DNA of 64,000 nucleotides from Actinomadura latina NBRC 106108 (GTDB lineage: Bacteria > Actinomycetota > Actinomycetes > Streptosporangiales > Streptosporangiaceae): contig NZ_BCQS01000008.1 of the NCBI RefSeq assembly GCF_001552195.1, forward strand, positions 186,001 through 250,000, given 5' to 3'. The position numbers were made by a program, and so were the translations under genes. Below the pieces are notes generated by a model. The model was given only the letters and a program-made list of their open reading frames with translations, made no database searches and was not told the DNA's origin. Below are positions 43,380 through 52,083 of this stretch, piece after piece (the first letter of the stretch is position 1; the number at the start of each line of letters is the position of its first letter).

Positions 43380-44030
43380 TTACGGCGAACGGACGGGCGG
43401 GTCCGCCTCGGCGTGACACTCGGGAGAGTGATCCATGCCACAGCCGCCGAAGGCGTGCAGGAGGTCGAGGAGCGCGGCCCTGAGTTCGGCGTGGGTGAGG
43501 GCCAGCGAACCCGCTCCGGCGAGATGGTCGAAGATCAGGCCGTCCAGGTAGGCCACCAGCAGCGGGGCCTGACGTGCCGGGTCGCGGGCGCCGATGGCGG
43601 TGAGCGTCGCGGCGGCCAGCTCCCGGGACCGCGCCCCGGCCTTGACGAGCACGGCGCGGAGCTCGGGCCTGCGGGTGGCCTCCAGGGCGAGTTCGTAGCG
43701 GGCCAGCATCCGCTCGCGCCCGGCCGTGGTCCAGTGCTCGACCAGGCGGGCCGCCGCCTCGGCCGCCCCTTCGCGTCCCGGCGCGGCCGCGCCCGACAGG
43801 GCGGGCCGGGCGGTGAGTTCGGCGGTGTCCACCTGTTCCAGCCGCTCGACCGCCGCCTGCAGCAGCGCCTGGCGGGTTCTGAAGTAGTAGGAGCAGGAGC
43901 CTTCGGGCAGGCCCGCGGCCTTGTCGACCGCACGGTGGGTGAGACCCCGCATGCCGGCTTCGGCCAGGGCCGCGATGGCCGCGTCCGCGAGTTCCTCGCG
44001 CCGGGAGAGGGGTGTTGTGCTCTCTGTCAC
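43380..44030 (-). CDS. TetR family regulator
   Basis: A 216-residue regulator. The HTH is at about residues 8-55 (RREELADAAIAALAEAGMRGLTHRAVDKAAGLPEGSCSYYF), with the variant SYYF instead of YRHF. The C-terminal domain is helical, with a TetR_C-like AALLDLLHAFGGCG tail rich in Cys and His. It is divergent from the flavin monooxygenase at 44101, across two inverted repeats that probably are its operators. Confidence 0.9.
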   Translation of the reverse strand: MTESTTPLSRREELADAAIAALAEAGMRGLTHRAVDKAAGLPEGSCSYYFRTRQALLQAAVERLEQVDTAELTARPALSGAAAPGREGAAEAAARLVEHWTTAGRERMLARYELALEATRRPELRAVLVKAGARSRELAAATLTAIGARDPARQAPLLVAYLDGLIFDHLAGAGSLALTHAELRAALLDLLHAFGGCGMDHSPECHAEADPPVRSP

Positions 44031-44046
44031 GGTCTCTCCTTAGTCA

Positions 44047-44088
44047 CTCTACAAGTGTAGAGTACCTGTCGTCTACTACAGATGTAGA
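44047..44088. promoter_or_regulatory. Two operator palindromes between TetR and monooxygenase
   Basis: CTCTACA-AG-TGTAGAG (44047-44062) is a perfect 16-bp palindrome. A second, weaker copy, TCTAC-N7-GTAGA, lies at 44072-44088. Both share the CTAC/GTAG core. They fill the 70-nt gap between the divergent genes and probably bind the TetR protein to control both. Confidence 0.75.
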
Positions 44089-44100
44089 AGGGAGTGGGTC

Positions 44101-45246
44101 ATGGGTGAGCAGCGCACGGCGATCGTGGTCGGCGGCGGGATCGGCGGGCTGGCGACGGCAGCGGCCCTGTCCGACCGGGGCTGGCGCGTCGAGGTCATGG
44201 AGCGCGCGCCCGGGTTCCGCGAGGTCGGAGCCGGGCTGTCGGTGTGGTCCAACGGCGTGCGCGCCCTGGACGCGCTCGGCATCGGCGAGCAGGTCAGGGC
44301 GCAGGCCATGACCGAGACGCAGGCGGGCATCCGCGACTCGTCGGGCAGGTGGCTGTCGCGCACCGACACCGAGGAGGTGGACCGCCGCTACGGCCCGCTG
44401 GTCATGCTTCACCGCGCCCATCTTTTGGCGGTCCTGCACGAAGCGGTGTCCGGCATCGCCCTGCGAACCGGGGTCACGGTCACAGGGGTACGGGCCGCCG
44501 GGCGGCAGGTCGAGGTCGTGCACGAGGCGGGCGCCGACCGCGCCGACCTGGTCGTCGGAGCCGACGGCATCCGCAGCGCCGTCCGCCGCTCACTCTGGCC
44601 GCAGGCCCCCGAACCGCGATACGTCGGCTACACGGCCTGGCGGCTGCTCGTCGACCCCGGTGCACGGCTGGACGCGGGAGGCGAGAGCTGGGGCCGCGGC
44701 GAACGGATGGGGCTCGTCCCGCTGCCCGGCGGGCGGATCTACATGTTCGGCGTCGCCAACACGCCTGCGGGCGAACGCAGCCCGGACGGCGAACTGGCCG
44801 AGCTGCGGCGTCGCTTCGCGGGCTGGCACGATCCGATCCCGGCGCTGCTGGACCGGGCCGACGAGAACGCCGTGCTTCGCACCGATCTGTACGAACTGCC
44901 CCCGCTCAAGTCTTTCGTCTCCGGCCGGGTGGCCCTGCTCGGCGACGCCGCCCATGCGATGACCCCCAACCTCGGGCAGGGCGCCTGCCAGGCACTCGAG
45001 GACGCCGTCACACTTGCGGCCGTCCTGGACCGCCACCCGACGGTCGAGGCCGCTCTGGCCGCCTACGACCGGGAACGCCGCCCGCGCAGCCAGATGATCG
45101 CCCGACGCTCGCACCGCGTCGGCGCCGTCGCCCAATGGAGCAGCCGGCCCGCGGTCGCGCTGCGCAACCGGGTCATGAGCCTGACCCCACCGAGCTCGAT
45201 GCTCCGCTCCCTCGGCCCGGTGCTGGACTGGCGGCCCCCCGCCTGA
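44101..45246 (+). CDS. FAD-dependent monooxygenase (salicylate/kynurenine hydroxylase type)
   Basis: A 381-residue flavin hydroxylase. FAD motifs: AIVVGGGIGGLATAAALSDRGW at the N-terminus, DLVVGADGIRSAVRR (DG motif) and VALLGDAAHAMTPNLGQGACQ. It matches the single-component aromatic monooxygenases that use NAD(P)H. It is regulated by the divergent TetR repressor across shared palindromes. ATG 44101 is preceded by AAGGGAG. The substrate is probably a TetR ligand and is unknown. Confidence 0.9.
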   Translation: MGEQRTAIVVGGGIGGLATAAALSDRGWRVEVMERAPGFREVGAGLSVWSNGVRALDALGIGEQVRAQAMTETQAGIRDSSGRWLSRTDTEEVDRRYGPLVMLHRAHLLAVLHEAVSGIALRTGVTVTGVRAAGRQVEVVHEAGADRADLVVGADGIRSAVRRSLWPQAPEPRYVGYTAWRLLVDPGARLDAGGESWGRGERMGLVPLPGGRIYMFGVANTPAGERSPDGELAELRRRFAGWHDPIPALLDRADENAVLRTDLYELPPLKSFVSGRVALLGDAAHAMTPNLGQGACQALEDAVTLAAVLDRHPTVEAALAAYDRERRPRSQMIARRSHRVGAVAQWSSRPAVALRNRVMSLTPPSSMLRSLGPVLDWRPPA

Positions 45247-45318
45247 ACAGAGGCCGCTCGGCGCGGCGGACGCGAAGGCTCCGGCCGGACCCCGCGGCGC
45301 TCCTGCGGCGAGAACCGG

Positions 45319-45595
45319 CTAATCGAGTTGTGGAGGCACCCGTCCTGAGGGCCTGGCGGCCGGAGCCTCGGCGGACCAGGAGGTGAGGATGCGCAGCGCG
45401 TTGTGGGCCGGGGTGCCGGCCGGCGCGGTGTGGGTGATCAGGAGCTGGTCAGGGGCGTCGCCGAGCCGCATCGCCTGCCAGTCCAGCTCCAGATCGCCGA
45501 CGACCGGGTGGCGGAAGCGCTTGCGTCCCCCAGCCGCTCGTACGTCGTGGCCGCCCCACCAGCGGCGGAAACGTTCGCCGGCGGTCTCCCGGTGA
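45319..45595 (-). pseudogene. C-terminal remnant of an MmyB-like XRE regulator
   Basis: Read on the minus strand, a frame ending at TAG 45319-45321 encodes ERFRRWWGGHDVRAAGG, then KRFRHPVVGDLELDWQAMRL, APDQLLITHTAPAGTP and NALRILTSWS. This is the usual end of MmyB-like helix-turn-helix regulators (the MmyB ligand domain). The upstream 200 or so residues, including the HTH, are absent. It abuts the remnant of an unrelated gene on the other strand near 45572-45595, so this is a truncated fossil. Confidence 0.75.
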
Positions 45596-45735
45596 GCGAC
45601 GGCACCGGCCGGGTGATCGGCGCCATCGGCGTCTCGGGCGGCATGGTGGAGCAGGGCCAGGCCGTTGCCGAGGCATGCGCCGCAGCCTGTGCCGAAGTGC
45701 CCACGGAAGCCGCGACCGCGTCTGGGTGGCCATAA
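45572..45735 (+). pseudogene. C-terminal remnant of a GlcG/HbpS-type haem-binding protein
   Basis: On the plus strand a frame ending at TAA 45733-45735 encodes ETFAGGLPVSDGTGRVIGAI and GVSGGMVEQGQAVAEACA. This is the conserved end of the GlcG/HbpS family of extracellular haem-binding redox sensors. The N-terminal ~90 residues are missing and replaced by antisense of an MmyB remnant. The two fragments share their 5' boundary, so a deletion or inversion joined them. Confidence 0.65.
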
Positions 45736-45840
45736 TGACTACGTCGTCCGCCTCGGGGAGCGCGCCGAGTGAGCTTCGACCCCGGCGTGGTGATGCGCCC
45801 GGCCGTCGGCGGCGCCATGGAATAACGCCGATGCGATGCC

Positions 45841-45876
45841 CGCTGTAATCGTCGACGCGCGCTGTAATCGTCGACG
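45841..45876. repeat. Direct repeat before msrA
   Basis: CGCTGTAATCGTCGACG occurs at 45841-45857 and again at 45860-45876, separated by CG, giving a 19-bp period. The distance of about two helical turns suits a pair of binding sites on one face of the DNA. It ends about 25 nt before the msrA start, so it may overlap the promoter; a slippage duplication is the alternative. Confidence 0.75.
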
Positions 45877-45900
45877 AAGGACACGAAGGGGACAACGAAC

Positions 45901-46410
45901 ATGGCAACCGAGAGGGCACTGCTCGCGGGTGGCTGTTTCTGGGGGATGGAAGAGCTGTTCCGCCGGCAGCCCGGAGTGGTCTCCACGCGGGTCGGCTACA
46001 GCGGCGGCGACGTTCCCAACGCCACCTACCGCCACCACGGGTCCCACGCCGAGACCATCGAGGTCGTCTACGACCCCGACGAGACCGACTTCCGGGCCCT
46101 GCTGGAGTTCTTCTTCCAGATCCACGACCCCACGACCGTGAACCGGCAGGGCAACGACATCGGCCAGAGCTACCGCTCCGCGATCTTCTACACCTCGGAC
46201 GGGCAGCGGAAGGTCGCCGAGGACACCATCGCCGACGTCGACGCCTCCGGCCTGTGGCCGGGAAAGGTCGTCACCGAGGTGGCCGCCGCCGGCGATTTCT
46301 GGGAAGCCGAGCCCGAGCACCAGGACTACCTGCAGAAGTATCCGAACGGCTACACGTGCCACTTCCCCCGTCCGGGCTGGAAACTGCCCAAGCGGACGGC
46401 CGGAGCCTGA
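45901..46410 (+). CDS. msrA: Peptide-methionine (S)-S-oxide reductase
   Basis: A 169-residue MsrA. The active-site motif [11 protein letters not shown] has catalytic Cys12, and later [15 protein letters not shown] and [23 protein letters not shown] are classic. It reduces methionine-S-sulfoxide in proteins and free form, using thioredoxin. Resolving Cys is probably the one in [10 protein letters not shown] near the end. It is followed by a strong hairpin, so it seems to be monocistronic. Confidence 0.95.
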   Translation: MATERALLAGGCFWGMEELFRRQPGVVSTRVGYSGGDVPNATYRHHGSHAETIEVVYDPDETDFRALLEFFFQIHDPTTVNRQGNDIGQSYRSAIFYTSDGQRKVAEDTIADVDASGLWPGKVVTEVAAAGDFWEAEPEHQDYLQKYPNGYTCHFPRPGWKLPKRTAGA

Positions 46411-46470
46411 CATCGCGGGGACGGCGCGGGCGTCAACGTGCGAGGAAGTACGAGACGCCCCGCCGACCCC

Positions 46471-46507
46471 CCTCGGCAGCGTGAGGCTGCGCCTCACACT
46501 GCCGAGG
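46471..46507. terminator. Long hairpin, likely bidirectional terminator
   Basis: Arms CCTCGGCAGCGTGAGGC (46471-46487) and GCCTCACACTGCCGAGG (46491-46507) pair with one C/A mismatch around the loop TGC. It stands between the convergent msrA and beta-helix genes. There is no U-tract, as is common for actinomycete terminators. Confidence 0.75.
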
Positions 46508-46540
46508 ATCCGCGTCGTCGGGCCCTAGCCCCTTGAACCG

Positions 46541-48592
46541 TTACGGGAGTTGCAGAGGGAAGGCCGCCGCTCGGGCGTAGAGCTTGTAGAGCTTGAACGG
46601 ACCCGCGAACGACAGCCCGCAGGCGTTGTTGAGCATGCTGGTCGCGGTCTGGTCGCTCAGCGTCGTGCCGCGCGCCCCCGGGTGGTCGATCTGGCCGCCC
46701 ATGAACACCGCCATCTTGGCCAGCATGTGGTCGCGCTGGCCGGTCGACATCTCCTGCCAGGAATGGCAGGTCATCGCGGCGAGCATCGCGTCGTCGAGTT
46801 CGCTCGTCCCGGCGTGGACGGGGTCGTCGGCGGGCCCCGTCCTGGACGCGGCCGGGGCTGTGGCCCCGGGAGTCGTGAACCAGGGGCACGGGCCGCCGGG
46901 CTTCAGGTTGGCCATGCAGGTGAGCAGTTCGAACTCGTTGCCCAGGTTGCCGAACCCGAAGCTGAGGAAGGGCGCCTTGCCGTTCAGGCAGTCCGGCAGG
47001 TTGCCGGGTGAGGTCTTGACGGTGCCGTTGGAGTACCAGCAGTTGCCGGTGTTGCCGGGGAAGGCGTCCCACCAGAAGTCCAGGCCGTTGCCGGTCATCC
47101 GGTTGCCGTAGAACTGGTTGCGGTGCGAGGTGGACAGCTTCAGCGGGTCGCAGCCCGTCATGGGCTGGTCGGCGCAGACGAACGCGTCCGGGACGGCGAA
47201 GAGCATGGCCCCGCGCCGCCGGTTGTCGCGGAAGGTGTTGTTCCGGACGACGTTGTCGTCACCGCCGGCGATCCACATCCCGGTCCCCACCGGGACCGGC
47301 ACGGTCGGCACCACGTCGCTGTCCGCCAGGTACGGGTTGAAGTTGTTGGAGAAGAAGTCGTTGTTCTCGACGAGGTCGCCCTGCTGCGGGAAGCCGGGGT
47401 GCCCGGCGGCGGTGAACACGTCGGTGGTGAAGCCGAGGGCATTGTCGTAGAAGTTGTTGTGGTGCACCCACGTGGCGCTGCCGTCGGTGCCCGAGTAGCC
47501 GCTGGCGTTGTGGTGCGAGTCGCAGTAGCGGATCTGCTGGCTGTAGCGCGCGTCCGGGTAGACGCTCTCGTCGCGTCCGGCGGCGGTCTTCGCGCCCGAC
47601 CCCGGATACAGCCCGGAGTCGCCGTTGCCGGCCGCCTCGCAGTTCTGGATCACGCCGTGGTCCTCGACGAAGGTGAGCACGCCGTACTCGCCCGCGTAGA
47701 AGGTCTTGAAGCTGTCCAGCAGGTACCCGTTGGTCTCCAGCACGTAGATGTCGTGCTCGTCGGCGTGCCGGACGGTCAGGTTCCGCAGCACGAAGCCGTC
47801 GGCCCGGTCGGCGCGGATGCCCACGTCCTTCGCCGAGTTGCGCGGGCCGCCGTTGCCGGACGACGGGTCGCCGGCGTCCACGACCACGTCGTCGGCGCTC
47901 ACGCCCGACCCTTCGAGCTGCAGGTTGCAGCGCACGCACGCGCCCCGGTTGGGGATGCCGTGCCGGTCGACGCGCGGCGGGTCCGGGTCCTGGCCGCCGC
48001 CGGGGGCCCGGCCGAGCACGGCGATCAGGTTGGCGTCGTTCTGGCAGGTGTACTCGCCGAGGTAGGAGTACGCGCCCGTGCTCAGCTTGTACTGGTCGCA
48101 CGCGGGGTCGTGGGTCGGCTTCTGGCGCGCCGTGGGCTCGGTGTAGAGACCCGGTAGTACCACGACCCGGTCGTTGTTCCGTGAATCGGTCACCGCGGGC
48201 TGGATCTCGCTGTACCGGCACCGGTCGAACAGCGCCCGGTTGATCTGCTTCAGGTCCCGCGCCTCGGTGGCGCTGAGCGTCCGGTGGTCGTGCGGGCGGA
48301 CGTCGTAGCCCGACTTCAGCGCCCGCTTGATCGAGGCGTCCAGCCGTTCCAGCGAATCCGGCCGGCACACCACGCGGGTCGTGCTGTGCGGGATGGTCTC
48401 GACGGCCGACGCCAGGCTCCGCGGTGTCGGCACCGTCCCGCCGGCGCACGGGCTGACGGAGCAGTCGGGGCCGGGAGACGGCCAGTACGACGGCCGCTCG
48501 ATATGCGCCTGTGCCGGCTGCACCAGGCCGAGGACCAGCAGGGCCGCGGCCGCCAGCGGCACCCACGACCTCCCGAGAAACCGCAGGCCCAT
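46541..48592 (-). CDS. Secreted right-handed parallel beta-helix protein
   Basis: A 683-residue exported protein. A signal peptide is clear (MGLRFLGRSWVPLAAAALLV, cleaved after AQA near residue 29). The body is rich in beta-helix rungs with Asn ladders: NLTVRHADEHDIYVLETNGY, NCEAAGNGDSGLYPGSG, HNASGYSG, HHNNFYDNALG, NNDFFSNNFNPY and NNTFRDNRRRGAML. Such folds are common in polysaccharide lyases and adhesins. Many Cys residues suggest disulfides outside the cell. A C-terminal ~100-residue helical region carries GQRDHMLAKMAVFMGG. Catalytic role unknown. Confidence 0.85.
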   Translation of the reverse strand: MGLRFLGRSWVPLAAAALLVLGLVQPAQAHIERPSYWPSPGPDCSVSPCAGGTVPTPRSLASAVETIPHSTTRVVCRPDSLERLDASIKRALKSGYDVRPHDHRTLSATEARDLKQINRALFDRCRYSEIQPAVTDSRNNDRVVVLPGLYTEPTARQKPTHDPACDQYKLSTGAYSYLGEYTCQNDANLIAVLGRAPGGGQDPDPPRVDRHGIPNRGACVRCNLQLEGSGVSADDVVVDAGDPSSGNGGPRNSAKDVGIRADRADGFVLRNLTVRHADEHDIYVLETNGYLLDSFKTFYAGEYGVLTFVEDHGVIQNCEAAGNGDSGLYPGSGAKTAAGRDESVYPDARYSQQIRYCDSHHNASGYSGTDGSATWVHHNNFYDNALGFTTDVFTAAGHPGFPQQGDLVENNDFFSNNFNPYLADSDVVPTVPVPVGTGMWIAGGDDNVVRNNTFRDNRRRGAMLFAVPDAFVCADQPMTGCDPLKLSTSHRNQFYGNRMTGNGLDFWWDAFPGNTGNCWYSNGTVKTSPGNLPDCLNGKAPFLSFGFGNLGNEFELLTCMANLKPGGPCPWFTTPGATAPAASRTGPADDPVHAGTSELDDAMLAAMTCHSWQEMSTGQRDHMLAKMAVFMGGQIDHPGARGTTLSDQTATSMLNNACGLSFAGPFKLYKLYARAAAFPLQLP

Positions 48593-48806
48593 TCGGTACT
48601 CCCTCGCTCAGCGCGCCGCGACAGTCCCCAAACGCTTGCTCGGTCCCCATGGAACCACGATCCTCAAATCCGAGGAAGTCTCATAACCAGCCTGGTATCG
48701 ATCTTCGGTCCCGCCCCGAGTCGGCGGTCGTTTCTTGTGTGACGTCCCGGTCCTGCCACGGCGTCTGAGGTGTAGGAGAGCGAACGACGACGTTTTGGGA
48801 AGGCCG

Positions 48807-49304
48807 ATGGCCAAGGAACCGGATGGGTTTCAAGAGTTCGCCGTTGTGCGAGGCCCCGGCCTCTTCCGCACCGCGTGGCTGCTGTGCGGTGACTGGCATC
48901 TGGCGGAAGACCTGGTGCAGACGACGTTCGGCAAGCTTTACGCGTCCTGGCGGAAGGTGCAGAACGCGGACAGCCCGGAGGCGTACGCGCGGACGGTGCT
49001 GACGCGCACCTACCTGTCCCACATGCGCAAGCGCAGCAGCCGGGAGGCACCGAGCGAGCGGCTGCCGGACGCGGCCGGGCCCGAGTCGGACCAGGCGCTG
49101 CGGGTGACGCTGCTGACCGCGCTGGCGAAGCTGCAGCCGCAGGACCGCGCCGTGCTGATCCTCCGCTACTGGGACGACCAGAGCGTGGCCGAGGTGGCGG
49201 GGGCGATGCGGCTGAGCAGCGGGGCCGTCCGCAACCGGAGCATGCGTGCGACGAACCGGCTCCGCGAGGTGCTCGGGGACGAACTGATGCTGCTCGCGCC
49301 ATGA
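48807..49304 (+). CDS. SigE-family RNA polymerase sigma factor
   Basis: A 165-residue ECF-type sigma factor of the actinobacterial SigE/SigM-like group. Region 2: FRTAWLLCGDWHLAEDLVQTTFGKLY. Region 4: LQPQDRAVLILRYWDDQSVAEVAGAMRLSSGAVRNRSMRA. ATG 48807 is preceded by GGGAAGG. Its stop overlaps the CU044_5270-type gene by 4 bp, which places a membrane-anchored partner immediately behind, as for anti-sigma factors. Confidence 0.92.
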   Translation: MAKEPDGFQEFAVVRGPGLFRTAWLLCGDWHLAEDLVQTTFGKLYASWRKVQNADSPEAYARTVLTRTYLSHMRKRSSREAPSERLPDAAGPESDQALRVTLLTALAKLQPQDRAVLILRYWDDQSVAEVAGAMRLSSGAVRNRSMRATNRLREVLGDELMLLAP

Positions 49305-50287
49305 CGAAGAGAACTGAGGGAACGAACATGGAAATGGAACTGGCCGAGGCACTGCGCCGGACGGCCGAGTCGGTCACCCCCCAGGTCTCGGATCTGGTGG
49401 ACCGGGGTGTGCTGCAGGGCCGGCGGCGGGTGCGGCGGCGCCGAGCGGCCGCCGTCTCGGCGGTGACCGCGGTCACCGCCGTCACCGTCGCGGCCTCCGT
49501 GACGACCGTGCTGGGCATGACGGGAGGGGACGGCGGGCCGGGCACGACGGATTCGTCCAAGCTGCAGCTGGCGAGCGCGACGCAGGTACTGGAGCGGGCG
49601 GCCGAGACGGCGCAGGCCCGGCCCGAGACGCGCCCGCGTCCCGACCAGTGGGCCTACGAGAAGACCTTGGAGCAGGGGGTGGCGACCGGGCACGGCGCGC
49701 GGCCCGTGACTGAGGAGAGCTGGTACCGGATCGATGGCACGGGGGACGCGTCGTTCAGGGACGGGAAGCTGGTCGTGCACCGGCAACCGGACCGGGTGGC
49801 GACGCCGGCGAGCCGCCGGTACGCGCGCCTCGGGACGCTCCCCACCGACCCCGGCGCGCTCCGCGCGGTCATCTACAAGGACGTCGACGCCATCCCCCGG
49901 CGCGACCGGCAGCGTTCCGACCGCGACGGCGAGGCGTTCCGGACGGCTGCCCAGATGCTCTGGGACGCGCCGCTGGGAATTGCGCCCAAGACCCAGGCCG
50001 CGCTCTACCGTGTGCTCGCCGGTATTCCGGGAGTGCGCGTGGACGCCAAGGTCAAGGATGGCGCGGGCCGTCCCGCAATAGCGCTCTCGCGCGGGTTCGG
50101 TGAACAGTTCCTCCTCGATCCCACCACGTACCAGATGGTGGGGCAGCGGACCGTGAGCAACGGACGGAACGCCCCGCAGTCCAAGAACGGCACCGTGGAC
50201 CCCCGTTTCGCGGTGCCGCCGGGTACCGTCACCTACTCGCTGACCCTGCTCACCGTGAAGCTCGTGGACGAGCCGGGGCAACGGTGA
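49301..50287 (+). CDS. CU044_5270 family membrane-anchored protein (putative sigma-factor partner)
   Basis: A 328-residue protein of the CU044_5270 family. The cytoplasmic N-terminus (1-45) has an Arg-rich RRRVRRRRAA stretch, then one transmembrane helix (about 50-72) with an odd TAVTAVTAVT repeat. The extracytoplasmic part ends in LLDPTTYQMVGQRTV and VTYSLTLLTVKLV. It overlaps the sigma factor stop by ATGA; an internal ATG 49328 with GAGGG before it may be the real start. The family regularly follows SigE-type sigma factors, so an anti-sigma-like sensing role is likely but unproven. Confidence 0.85.
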   Translation: MTKRTEGTNMEMELAEALRRTAESVTPQVSDLVDRGVLQGRRRVRRRRAAAVSAVTAVTAVTVAASVTTVLGMTGGDGGPGTTDSSKLQLASATQVLERAAETAQARPETRPRPDQWAYEKTLEQGVATGHGARPVTEESWYRIDGTGDASFRDGKLVVHRQPDRVATPASRRYARLGTLPTDPGALRAVIYKDVDAIPRRDRQRSDRDGEAFRTAAQMLWDAPLGIAPKTQAALYRVLAGIPGVRVDAKVKDGAGRPAIALSRGFGEQFLLDPTTYQMVGQRTVSNGRNAPQSKNGTVDPRFAVPPGTVTYSLTLLTVKLVDEPGQR

Positions 50288-51537
50288 TCATCTCCAGGCG
50301 CAGGACGGCCGTCGCGGGCGGCTTGGCCGCGGCGGCGATCGTGCCCGGGGCGGCTCTCATGTCCGGGGCGGCTCTCACGTCCGGGGCGCCCACCGTTTCC
50401 GCCGCGCCGGCCGCCGCCCACTCGACGGTATGGCGTCCCTACCAGACGCCCGTGCGGGAGGACGCGAGCCTCACGAGCGTCGCGGCGACGGGCAGGGACA
50501 ACGCGTGGGCCGCAGGGTTCACGGTCCCCGACACGGTCCCCGAATCGGCCGGCCGCTCGGCACGCGCGCCCCAGCGTGCCGAGATGCGCGAGTCGCTGAG
50601 CGCGGAGGAGTGCTGGTCCGCCGACAGCTTCCCCTCGCTCATGCTGCGCTGGGACGGCCGCGCCTGGCGGAACATCGCGGTACCCCGCCTGGGCAGGATC
50701 AACTCTGTCAGCGCCACACGACGCAACGACGCGTGGGCCGCCGCGGACTGCGGTCTCTCGCACTGGAACGGCCGAACGTGGGCCGCCGCGCCTTATGCCG
50801 CCGTCCCCGGCGCGCAGCAGACCGCGGTCGGCGCCGTCGCCTCGTCCGGGCCCGACAACACCTGGCTGGTCGGAGACTTCTCCAGCGGCGGGCGGTTCGG
50901 CTCGTTCGTCCAGCGGTGGGACGGGCGACGCTGGACGAACATCCCGTTGCCCGCTCTGGGGATGGGCGACGACTTCTCACTGAAAACCGTCGACGTCCGC
51001 GGGCCCGTCGACGTCTGGGCCGTGGGCGTGGACTACAGCGGCAACGACCGGCACCCCGAACGCCTGATCCTGCTCCACTGGAACGGCCGCTCCTGGGAGC
51101 GGCTGGCGGAACCGGCCTCGGACCAGTGGACGAAGCGGCCCGCCTCGGTGCGGATCCTCGCCTCCAACGACGTCTGGGTTACCGGCTGGACCAAGCTCCG
51201 TCCCGACGGCGACGAACCCCGCCATCCGCTCATGTTGCACTGGGACGGCCGCGCGTGGGGCACCGCCGCCTTCCCGGATGGCCAGGGCGAACTGTCGGGC
51301 CTGACCCGCTGGAGCGGAGGGCTGCTGGCCGTGGGCGACACCTTCTCTCCCGCGTCGCCGTCCTACGGGATGTATGCGCTGCGCTGGAACGGCGAGCGGT
51401 GGACCCGCGACACCGTGCCCGCTCAGGGCACCGGAAGCCTTTCGTCGGTGGCCGCCGTCCCCGGCGGCGGTGTCTGGACGGTCGGCGCCGTCGGCGATGA
51501 CCCGCACCCGCGCGCGTTCATCGCCCGCAGGGAGTAG
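50284..51537 (+). CDS. Secreted beta-propeller-like repeat protein
   Basis: A 417-residue exported protein. The N-terminus has a twin-arginine-like signal (SRRRTAVAGGLAAAAIV, AAPAAAHS cleavage region). About six repeats follow of the form (L/H)WDGR-W-x-(I/L)-(P)..., each ending in a DVWAVG-type strand (MLRWDGRAWRNIAVPRLG, HWNGRTWAA, LLHWNGRSWERLAEP, MLHWDGRAWGTAAF, LRWNGERWTRD). This is a propeller-type fold. GTG 50284 overlaps the preceding stop by 4 bp, so it is the third gene of the sigma-factor operon. Function unknown; ligand sensing for the upstream pair is a guess. Confidence 0.82.
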   Translation: MIISRRRTAVAGGLAAAAIVPGAALMSGAALTSGAPTVSAAPAAAHSTVWRPYQTPVREDASLTSVAATGRDNAWAAGFTVPDTVPESAGRSARAPQRAEMRESLSAEECWSADSFPSLMLRWDGRAWRNIAVPRLGRINSVSATRRNDAWAAADCGLSHWNGRTWAAAPYAAVPGAQQTAVGAVASSGPDNTWLVGDFSSGGRFGSFVQRWDGRRWTNIPLPALGMGDDFSLKTVDVRGPVDVWAVGVDYSGNDRHPERLILLHWNGRSWERLAEPASDQWTKRPASVRILASNDVWVTGWTKLRPDGDEPRHPLMLHWDGRAWGTAAFPDGQGELSGLTRWSGGLLAVGDTFSPASPSYGMYALRWNGERWTRDTVPAQGTGSLSSVAAVPGGGVWTVGAVGDDPHPRAFIARRE

Positions 51538-51682
51538 GGCCCGAGCCCCGCCGACCCGCGGGAACCGCTGCGGCGCGCGTTGTCACCCGACGCGCGCCGC
51601 AGCGTTTTCGGTGAGGAGCGGGTCGCGACTGTCGATGGGTCTTTTGCGGTGCCCTGTGCAATCGCGGGTCTTCGGGGGCGCC

Positions 51683-51892
51683 CGGACCGACGATCTCGGC
51701 GAACGGACCAGCATCATCCTCGACCCCACTACCTACGCCTACCTCGGCACCCGCCAGGACGTCGCACGCGCGCACACATGGAAGTCCGACGACGGCAAGC
51801 CGATGACGACCAAGCCGGGAACGATCCTGTCCTGGTACGCGGAACTGACCCGTGCCGCCAGAGGCCGGACGGTGTGGAAGGGGCAGCGGTAG
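51683..51892 (+). pseudogene. C-terminal remnant of a second CU044_5270-type gene
   Basis: The last 69 codons of a frame ending at 51890-51892 encode RTDDLGERTSIILDPTTYAY and TILSWYAELTRAARG. This is the typical end of CU044_5270-type proteins, parallel to LLDPTTYQMVGQ in the intact gene at 49301. No start or upstream domain is found; the sequence before it (51538-51682) is not recognisable. Probably a fossil duplicate next to the active copy. Confidence 0.6.
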
Positions 51893-52083
51893 TTGCCCTG
51901 GGGATTGGCCTGCGATGCGCGCGGCGAGCCAGTTCATCGCCGAGGTGGCGCGGGTTCCGGGCCCGTCGCCGGCCGCGCGAGACCGTGGTGACGTGACACA
52001 CCCGGCCCGACTTGCTTAACTATGGACGATCTTGTCGTTACTGTCGTACCCCAGGGTCGGCGAAGCGGTCACCGGAGGTAGCG

